Assembly: GCA_002794775.1 (NCBI GenBank)
Contig: NBAY01000002.1
Span: 2,108,001-2,172,000 of the forward strand
Length of the DNA stretch: 64,000 nucleotides
Direction of reading: 5' to 3'
From: Porodaedalea pini
Taxonomy: Eukaryota; Basidiomycota; Agaricomycetes; Hymenochaetales; Hymenochaetaceae
A program made the translations under genes and the position numbers. Positions 56,097 to 64,000 of this stretch are shown here, piece after piece. The notes below the pieces were generated by a model that was not told the DNA's origin, searched no databases, and saw nothing but the letters and a program-made list of their open reading frames with translations. Every line of letters starts with the position of its first letter. Position 1 is the first letter of the stretch.

Positions 56097-58961
56097 ATGC
56101 GCCTTCTCACCACCTCTTTGACAGTCATCATCGCTTCTATACCTCTTGTTGCCTCCTCTTCATCTCAGCTCGCGTTCAACGCGACGCCGTCGACCCAATC
56201 CACCACCCTCATCGACGCGCTTTCGGCCGACCCAGACTATACCTCACTCCTCAAGCTCCTTCAGCGCGCCCTTCTCGTCCCAACGCTAAATAAACTCAAC
56301 GGCAGCACTCTATTTGCACCGACCAATGAAGCCATCGAGAAGCACTCGCCTTGGTCACAAGCCCTGACGAGTGCGGATGGTATTCATACTACGCGAGACA
56401 ATGTACAACAGAAACTTCGCCAGGAGTTACTCTATCACCTTTTAAACTATTCTATCCCCGTCCCTCCGGACGGTAATAATCTGCAGGTGCACAAGACATT
56501 GCATTTCCCGCGGAAAGCTAGCGAGCCACCGTCTCGTGAACCTCCTCCGAATCCTCCGTGGCTCCCTGTCCCGGGAGGTACTCTCGGCGGTGAACCCCAA
56601 CGTCTCCGAATATTTTCTAATAAAGGAGAGGTTCTTGTTGGTACGAATGCGTTCGGTGACGGCGGCTCTAAACTGGTGAAAGGCGAAGTTGATGCAGGAA
56701 ACGGTATGCTCTTCGGCATAGACAATGTCTTGAGTGTTCCTCCGGACCTTGGTAAGTACATTTGAATTTCTTACATTAAGCTAAGTTTTGTATCTGAAGT
56801 AACTTTGCAGCATCCGTGGCATCCCAGCAATCGTCTCTTTCGTACTTCAACAGAATTGTAACCCCGGACATCATCTCCTTGCTTAATTCGACTTCTGAGC
56901 TCACGCTATTTCTGCCGATCGATAGTGCGTGGGATGCACTGGCAGACATAGAACGCAAATATCTAGAGAGTAGATTTGCGACTGATGATATTCTACAAAT
57001 CCTTAATATGCATGCGGTAGTCACCGAAGGCGTGCACTGGTCAGACTCCTTCCAGTCCACACTGAACCGTTAGTTTGGCAGGCTTATTTCGGTCGGCGCT
57101 TTCTGACATTTTTATTTAGTGACAACCATATCCGGATGTACGCTTGAGATCGTAACCTCTCCGGAATCCCACAAGACGCTCGTTTCAACCGCCGAACTTA
57201 TAGATCCGGACATTTACGCGTCAAATGGTGTTTTGCATACAGTCTCCTCCCTTCTTATACCTCCGGGTGCTTTCAATATTACACCTGAGAAGTATCTTTT
57301 GACTCTCAATTGCACATCCTTCGTCTCCAAGCTCCATTCTGTGGGTCTCACACCTTTAATAAACGATACCGAAGTGCAATACACGATCCTTGCACCTAGC
57401 GATGATGTCTTTGAACTCTTCGGTGGTGATGAACTTCCAGAAGAAGGCAGCGACGAACTCAAGCGAGTTTTGAGCTATCATTTCTTACTAGGGAAATGGA
57501 CGCCAGAGAAGCTTAAGGATGGCTTACTTGTCGAGACCGCGCTGGAAGAGGTCGGCCTGAATGGTGGTCGACAGGTTCTGGATATAAAAGTCAGCAGTGG
57601 CGACGATAAGCACAAGAAAGGAGGGAGTATACGGTTCGGAGGGGCGTCTGTTATGGGAGACGTCTGTAAGTATACATGCATAAGCAATTTTTGCGTCTCT
57701 GTCTCCTTACTTGTGGCTGATGCATTTTGTAGATAAATTTGAGAACACTTTGATTTATCTTATTTCACGTCCTCTGGCGCCTCCTTCCGATGCCTTGACC
57801 GTAGCACTCCCGTCTCTCGAACTGTCATCATTCCTAGCTGCGGTGTTCTCAACTTCCCTTGCAGACCGTCTGAGGGAAACGCCGAGTTCAACGTTCCTGA
57901 TCCCTGAGAATGACGGTTTCAAGCGACTGGGAATGCTTGTCAGCAAACATCTATTTTCGGCATCCTCGAAAACAGATCTGGAAAGCGTGATCCAGCATCA
58001 TGTCCTTGACGGCGTCGAATACACCAAATCATTACAGAACGGGTCGCAGAAGAGTTACGCCACACTGGAGGGAACTGAGGCTCGTGTCGACCGAGCTGCG
58101 AATGGATCTGTTTCGATCAGCGCCAGTGGTGGCTGGGCGGGGATGAGCGCGAGAGTTACAGCTAGAAATCTATTGACGAAGACGGGAGTTATTCATGAGC
58201 TGTCGGACGTCCTGCTACCCCGATCCGTAGATTTGACGATCGGGAAGCTCGTCAAAGCAGCTGACGGGACCACTATGGCCTCGATGGTAGTACGTGCAGG
58301 GATGGACTGGATTTTAAACGGAACAGCACCACCAGAAGGCTCTCCTTGGGCAGAAGCTGGAGTGGACGGTACCGGTTGGACCCTTTTATGTCCGACGGAC
58401 GATGCTTTCAAGGGCTTTAATCTGACAAGGCTCTATGAAGATCCTGAGGATTTGCGCAGCATTGTTGAGCAACACCTAATCCCAGTGTCCAAGCCACATG
58501 CACTTTACCTCGCGGAGCTTGATTCATTTCAAACGAACAAACCAATCTTATTGGATGACTCTGCAACATACACAACGATGCATTCAAACAATTCCGCTTA
58601 CGGTGACATCGTTTTCCGCCAGTCCGGGGTGGATGATGGGAAGGGTGGGACTGGTTATCTCGTCGGCATAAAGGATGCGCGGGGTAAGGCAGGCATAGAA
58701 GATGGGGCGCATGTATTATCTTGGGGAAGGACAACATCGAGCGGTGGTGTCGGCGGTGTCATCCAGATTGACGCGGTCCTTATACCGTACCATCCACCAT
58801 GGTGGCTGGAATACGGTGCGCCTATCGGAGTCGGTGTTGTCGGTATAGCCCTTATCGGACTCTTCTTCTTGGGCGTGCGTGCATTCTGGCGAAGAGACAC
58901 TTCAGAGGCGACGTATGAACCTGTTGGCGGATTCACTGCGGACGACGACGAAGAGCCGTAG
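56097..58961 (+). CDS. Multi-fasciclin (FAS1) domain membrane protein
   Basis: Cell-surface or vacuolar/secretory adhesion-type protein. The start MRLLTTSLTVIIASIPLVAS is a signal peptide. Four exons: 56097-56751, 56811-57068, 57120-57665, 57733-58961, all joining in phase (for example DL/A/SVASQQ). FAS1 repeats: repeat 1 has LNGSTLFAPTNEAIEKHS; repeat 2 ELTLFLPIDSAWDAL and ASNGVLHTVSSLLIP; repeat 3 VQYTILAPSDDVFELFG; then SSTFLIPENDGFKRLG with TGVIHELSDVLLP, and a last GWTLLCPTDDAFKGFNL. Several N-glycosylation sequons are present. A single transmembrane segment (GVGVVGIALIGLFFLGVRAF) precedes a short acidic cytoplasmic tail ending DDDEEP. The layout is that of yeast YLR001C-like fasciclin proteins. 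Confidence 0.93.
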
Positions 58962-59762
58962 CGCGCTCAAGAACGCTAGTAATTAATTTCCAATATAAAT
59001 GTATTTCGTGTGTTTAGTTGACTATGTGCTTTGTATGTACCTTTTTCGGCGGGCTACCTGCAGCTGACGGTAGTGCTCTATGTAGGCAAATAGCTGGTTC
59101 TTTTGGGGCTGAATTAATAGACGCTTTGAGATGTACGTTGTCAAGCTTAAGAGTCTCCGGCTTTCCCGTAAAGCGTTAGAGTGCCTTTTTCGGATGATCA
59201 TTCAAGTTAGCTGTCTCCATCAAGATTGTAACCAGTCGTGTATGCACCATTCACAGCCATCTTTCATGCATCAGGAATGTGCTTGTCTCATCATGAAATC
59301 TTACCCAGTGAGTGCTCCCAACGGCCGAGGGGATCGCAAGCGAGTGGCGGACAAGGGAAGATTTGCACCGGAATAGGAAGCAGTTTTGTAGGTCATGCAT
59401 TAATATTCACCGGAGCCCGCGGTCTATTTCTGACCGATATGTAACGATCGAAGACTCCTGACGCTGGGAGAGGCACTCTCGCGTTTCCCCTTCCTTCTCA
59501 CATCGCGTCGCCCCTCGCTCTTGTACTCCCTGCGCACTACTGCCGGAGCAGCGCATAAGTCAGGTGTGTTTGCTGATCTGCTTTGTCCATTCGCTCTCTC
59601 ATAACATCACTTCCCATTGCAGTGTATGCGGATTGTCGTGGCAGTTATTCATCACCGTTCTGTCTCAACACCTCGTCTCCGAACAATTGCAGCCTCCGAC
59701 ACACATTTAATATTTTGAAAGTCTGAGTCCAAGTCCGATTCTACCTCTCTCGCGTTACCCCT
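58962..59762. other. Intergenic region
   Basis: 800 bp between the FAS1 gene and the methyltransferase gene. CAATATAAATG near 58990 may serve 3' processing. The final 150 bp are C/T-rich, typical of fungal core promoters. Open frames at 59131-59376 and nearby lack motifs. Confidence 0.5.
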
Positions 59763-61828
59763 ATGGCCGCAGTGTCAGTCAAGAGTACGAGCATCGCAGC
59801 ACTCCAACTGGACCAACAAGACTCCCGCCGCCGCTCGGTCTTCCTCAAGCAGTCAAATTTCACCAAGAAAAATGGCCGGCGTCATCATGCGTTTGACAAG
59901 ATGAAGGCCCCGTACCCAATTAGTTTCGACCGGAGGATTCTTGACCTGGATGTTATCGACCATATCTTTCTCAAGTCCCTAAAGCAGTCTGTGAGTTTTG
60001 TCGAATTCAAGGAAGGCACTCCGAAGCGCTGTTTAGATCTGGGATGCGGGGTGAGTGACGCAAGTTGTTCGCTTTGAGTTTAGCTCATCTGAGACGTGGA
60101 TGTCGACCAGACAGGGGCCTGGATCATGGATGCGCTCGGGGAATGGCCTGATTGTCATTTTGTACGCTATGCAGCCATGCTCCATGTCCAACACTGACCA
60201 TTCCGTTCCAGGTCGGCTTTGACCTCGTCAACATACAGCCCCCGTTACACATTCTTGGCCCGATGTCCTCTCGCGTGCAATGGGTGCACGGCAACTTGTT
60301 AGTGCCTCCGGCTCTCACATTCGGCTTATGTGTACTAATAATTCTGCTAGTTTGACCACCAAACTTCCATTTGAAGACGATGAATTCGACCATGTGCATA
60401 TACGCGGTATCGCTCGCGCAGTACCGGAAAATAAAGTCAGTGATCTTCCTATGCGTATTGTACGTACATTGTATACTTAATTCGTATACAGTGGGATAAT
60501 CTTTTCGGGGTAATAGGCTTTTGAATTGCTGTTATGAAATCGGCTCTAAATTTAAGTTCAGGAAATTAGTAGGGTTCTTCGACCAGGCGGTTCGATCGAA
60601 ATGATTGAAGATGGTAATGCCCATTCTTTGGCGATAACTGCATTCGCTAATTGCACCTGCTCATACTCAGATATCATCTTCCCTTCTCTGCCACGATGGT
60701 ACACAACGGCGCTCAGAGCTCGAGACCAGAGGCCATCCATTCACCGACCCGATGGATCGAGTCGTCGATCACTTCCTATGTCCCCTCCTCCGACACCTCC
60801 TCGCGATGACGCTCCTCATGACCACATTCTTCTCGAATCTTTATTCAACCTGGTGTTCGAAACACGCTTCATCAATCGTGAACCTACATGTGAGCGCACT
60901 CGCTTGTAAGCCTAAATTTTCTATTCGAGCTGACCTTTGCAAAAGCTATCCTACCCAGCTATTTCGCGACATACTTCCGGCAAGTCTTGTGTTCCCCTGC
61001 GATAAATTTCCCAACACCCACACTGCCGACTGTACCGACATACAACATTGCATCATCTGGCCGATTCTCTTCTCCGCCAACACTAGCATCCGCGGCGCGG
61101 AATCTTCGCGCACACAGGAAACAAGAATCATATTCTTCCACAGGTTCATCCGCTTCCAACAGTTTGTCTGACGACGAAGATGACGAAGAATTGTTTCAAC
61201 AACGCACGCCTCCCTCCACTGATGATGAACTCAGGCCTCCGTCCAAAGCTGATGGTTCTTCACATGTATCGCCTTATTACTCTTCACACACTTCAACTTG
61301 CGACGCTTCGGAGCTCGCATTACTCCCTATATCCGCACTTTCGGAGGCGACATGTTTTTCAATTGCATTCCAATTACATAGGATGTTCAACCTTGTTCTC
61401 GCCTGCCAGGAAAGTATGTGGGAGGTGTTAAACGATCGAATTCGGAATCGTGAGGCGGAATTGAAGGAATTAGGTTGGGATGACGAAGATATCGAAGCCG
61501 AACATGCTCGACAGCGGTTCGATAAGCTTTTGGAGCGATATCAAGGGTCTGTTTTCACCAATTCACGTCGTTCTTTCGTTGACCAGACTTATCTTCTTTC
61601 TAATGAAGGGACATGCAAACGCGAGCTGCCTTATGGCAACGAATGGCGCTCTCTCACTCGCCGGGCTTCAAGCTCCCAAAGCAAGGCCTCATGACAAAGG
61701 CAGAGATGAATGACGAAGATCGAGTGTACCATGCCGTGCTTAACGCTCAGCGTCATGCGACCAATGAGGAGCTACGTACTCCCTGCAGGACGCTGCGCAT
61801 CTTCGTTGGCTATAAATCTGGCTTGTAA
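59763..61828 (+). CDS. SAM-dependent methyltransferase domain protein
   Basis: Class I methyltransferase, substrate unknown. Exon 1 (59763-60050) ends LDLGCG and splices to TGAWIMDALGEWPDC, forming motif I (RCLDLGCGTGAW). Next come HFVGFDLVNIQPPL (acidic loop after beta-2), GNFLTTKLPFEDDEFDHVHI (motif post II), ISRVLRPGGSIEMIEDD (motif III region). About ten exons follow, with Ser/Pro-rich inserts and a conserved C-terminal part: FSIAFQLHRMFNLVLACQES, LKELGWDDEDIEAEHARQRF, and the last exon beginning GDMQTRAALWQRM and ending TLRIFVGYKSGL, stop 61826-61828. The overall architecture is common in basidiomycetes; it resembles LaeA/UMTA-like fungal methyltransferases only at the motif level, so no specific role is claimed. 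Confidence 0.85.
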
Positions 61829-62000
61829 TTCATTGTGTTGATTCGTTTCTCGCATGTTGACGTTCTATGTGTTGAATTTTGTCTATGTACCCTCCTGCTG
61901 TTATTGTTTTGTTACTCCATCACCTAAAATTGTTACTTAACTTTATGTTATTCAAGAAGCCTGTACATATGTATTATGTACTCAGATTCTGAAATGACTA

Positions 62001-62680
62001 CAGTCTGGCGCGGCTAAAGCCGACAACTGAAGACGCGTCAACTCCCGACTGTATCTCCTCCGTCAAAACACCTTATTTAGCACATTAAACTATATAGACA
62101 GATAGCTGCAATGCATATCTACAGAACTTGCTGCTCAGATGTTTTTTATTTTTACCTTTGAAAATTTTCTGACCAAGAAGTGAAACAAATATTTAAATAA
62201 ATAAAAATCATTTTTGTTTATTACTTAATTCATCCAAGAAAGGGAATTTTACATAAGACAAACGCTGATCATTATTTCTTTAACTATTAAAGAGCTTCTT
62301 TAACCTCTTTATTGTTAGGAACACAGTAATGGGACTTGTATTTCTTCATGGCTATGGCACCCTGAAAGAAATCAAGTCCTTTGCTAGTGTAAAATAATAT
62401 AGCAAATTGTGATTTTGTGTTTCTCTGGGGCATTTTCATACAGATCCTGCCGGCTAGAATGGCAGGAGGAGCAAGGCAAGCTTGACAGCCTAGCCCCTAT
62501 TTTTTATTTGAATTTTTAAGTTGTTTTTTTTCAGACAAAAGTGAAACAAATTGATGGGAGATCAAAAACCACAGATTCATGAGTATTTTCCTTACTTGTA
62601 TTACAGGAAAAAAATTCTCGGACTCTAAAACTCAAAACTCTGGGCCGGGCGGAGTTGATGTAACATGCCGCGCCAAACTG
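62001..62680. mobile_element. Pogo/Fot1-like non-autonomous DNA element (MITE)
   Basis: 680 bp flanked by TA (61999-62000 and 62681-62682). The ends are inverted repeats: CAGTCTGGCGCGGC on the left, and CAGTTTGGCGCGGC on the minus strand at the right, 13 of 14 identical. The TA target and CAGT start fit the Tc1/mariner superfamily (pogo/Fot1). The interior is AT-rich. No transposase frame survives, so it would depend on a partner. Confidence 0.75.
62287..62361 (-). other. Possible terminal exon inside the MITE
   Basis: After an acceptor-like TTTCTTTCAG, the minus strand encodes 24 residues (GAIAMKKYKSHYCVPNNKEV, then four more) and TAA. An upstream minus frame (QDLYENAPEKHK) might be an earlier exon. 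It could be the remnant of the parent transposase or of a captured gene. Too short to identify. Confidence 0.25.
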
Positions 62681-62737
62681 TAGTACTGTGGTCAACGGCA
62701 ATTCCCGACTCGTCTCGGCTTGAGCACGTACCGTCAA

Positions 62738-64000
62738 ATGAACTCAGTAACGTCTCAATCTTGTAATGACAAGCCAAACTTTGAAGTCAACTACAGTGCT
62801 GATCGAAAACGACGTTTACGACCCGAGCTAAACTCCTGTTCTAATCCAGCCATATGCAATTTGTACTCGAACGCACGCCTTTTGGCACTTTCCATTGCGA
62901 TGGGCATAATCGGTCTAGCTCTAGCACGGCGACTGGCACCTACCAAGAACGCAACTCGGATCTCCGATGAGCTTGCCCTCGGTTTGCAGTCTTTTGATAT
63001 TCCGGTTCTGGCTTCTAGCGTGCCATCCACGTACACTGCACGCTCCAGCTTGGGGCCAAACTACGTAGCCGCTTCCGCTCTTCAAGAGAACAGAAGCGCG
63101 GACACTACAGCGGTCATACTCAACTGGTCGCGATTAGAAAATGTCTTGTTGCTTTCCGCGCTTTTGTGCGGCCCGTGGTTGGATGATACCATTGCAGAGG
63201 TCTTTGTATGGAACAACAATCCAAATCTAACACTCACAGTGGAGGTTAGCAATAAAATTGTCTTTTCTTCTTCTTCTTCCCTTATGTTCATCCTGTCATG
63301 ACGTGCAGACTTTTAGAGAGACCGGATGTTGTGCAGAAAAGCTACGCATCTATAACTCTCCCTCGAACATGTTATTTCAGGCCAGGTTCCTCGCTTGTGC
63401 GGACGCGCGGACAACCTACTGCTTCACACAGGTCTGATTATCGAACGACTGCTTTTATAAGCTTTCCTAACACGCTTTCAGGATGACGACTACTTAGTCC
63501 AACCCGAAGTCATCAAGAACTTGCGCTCCTACGTTCTGCAGAATCCCTCAGCCGGCTCTTTGCATCTCCTGCCAGCGCATGAGCACCTTCTCTCACGTTT
63601 ACGGACCTTCACCACTGAAGACCGCTTAATCACGACAGCGTTTGCCTGGCTCGGGCACGGGACCTATCTATGTCGCGCCTCCGCCACAGACTTCTTGCAT
63701 CTGCTTCGCGCGCTGAATGTGACAGACGACGAGATGAAGATGGCAGACAACTACTTCACGATTCTCGCGAACCGACCGAAGGGAAGCGAAATTTGGTTCG
63801 ATCACGGGATCGAACTCGGTGGTGGACAGGCCTTCACGATTGGTAGTGAAGGAGATGCTAGAAACGATAGACATATAGTAGGTTGGACTTCTCCCTTTGA
63901 CGATACAGATTTTGATGTGCATAGGCGCGTGCTCTGGACTACCTCTCCTCTATGGTGTCTGGTCATCATCCAGCCTCGAACCATCCATATATTTCGAAAG
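62738..64000 (+). CDS. Type II membrane glycosyltransferase, partial (C-terminus outside window)
   Basis: ATG 62738 (MNSVTSQSCNDKPNFEVN) is followed by a basic cytoplasmic stretch and one membrane anchor (LLALSIAMGIIGLALARRL), a Golgi/ER type II layout. The luminal part has VILNWSRLENVLLLSALLCG and IAEVFVWNNNP, then, after a 60-70 bp intron, TFRETGCCAEKLRIYNSPS. A second intron splits CFTQ/DDDYLVQPEVIKNLRS: the DDD is the metal-binding DxD motif. Later segments include DRLITTAFAWLGHGTYLCRA, DNYFTILANRP and WFDHGIELGGGQAF. It resembles exostosin/GT64-like fungal proteins ('WNNNP' plus DDD), but the assignment is from memory. A further intron probably starts near 63880, and the frame leaves the window. 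Confidence 0.8.

Larger units (their letters stand above)
61829..62737. other. Intergenic region containing the MITE
   Basis: Outside the MITE there are 170 bp of 3' flank of the methyltransferase gene and about 55 bp before the next ATG. The MITE therefore sits within the likely promoter of the glycosyltransferase gene. Confidence 0.55.

Noticed and set aside
59131..59444. 81- and 68-codon plus-strand frames
   Set aside because: No motif, no start context or splice support, overlapping each other in intergenic DNA.
1..64000. tRNA, rRNA and CRISPR arrays
   Set aside because: None recognised by eye; CRISPR is not expected in a fungal nuclear genome. A tRNA scan would be needed to exclude short tRNA genes.

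Overview
The window is nuclear DNA of a filamentous basidiomycete, most likely an Agaricomycete. Genes are dense and interrupted by many 45-65 bp GT-AG introns (plus two GC-AG introns). The gene content fits: a CE4 chitin deacetylase, a class I myosin with TH1 and SH3 domains, a UCS myosin chaperone, TRM6, Rab GDI, the RAVE subunit Rav1, a DUF6698-type protein, a multi-fasciclin membrane protein, a SAM methyltransferase and a type II membrane glycosyltransferase.

Layout. 1-24.3 kb is a conserved housekeeping block: a partial C-terminus at the left edge; chitin deacetylase (-); a coiled-coil, low-complexity protein (+); MYO1 (-); a UCS/She4-like chaperone (-) directly upstream of it; TRM6 (-) and GDI (+) sharing a 183 bp divergent promoter; RAV1 (-). 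24.3-49.6 kb is a transposon nest: decayed non-LTR (LINE) fragments, one LTR-like sequence, and three Ty3/Gypsy chromoviruses. Element A (minus strand, 28888-49562, about 6.2 kb of its own sequence) is the oldest. Element B (29120-36615, +) lies inside A's 3' LTR and element C (39147-46077, +) inside A's reverse transcriptase. B and C have perfect 5 bp target duplications (AGACC and GACGC). 49.6-64 kb is unique DNA again: a DUF6698-type gene (-) diverging from an 877-aa protein with 21 bp N-terminal repeats (+), a four-repeat FAS1 protein (+), a methyltransferase (+), a pogo/Fot1-like MITE, and a glycosyltransferase (+) running off the right edge.

The most interesting observations are in the nest. 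(1) Element B carries, between its chromodomain and 3' LTR, an antisense gene of 139 codons with a clean 48 bp intron. It sits in a CpG-containing island inside an otherwise almost CpG-free element, which looks like a captured host gene whose intron survived because it is antisense to the genomic RNA. (2) All three elements have exactly 11 nt at the predicted transcript start that are complementary to the primer-binding position just inside the 5' LTR, the arrangement of Tf1 self-priming. (3) All three have a slippery heptamer in the correct -1 register at the gag end. (4) Element A has decayed almost only by CpG transitions: six premature stops, all TGA where CGA is expected, no indel, and 8 of 9 LTR differences at CpG.

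Exon boundaries are by eye from splice signals, reading frame and family conservation; no search or alignment program was run.
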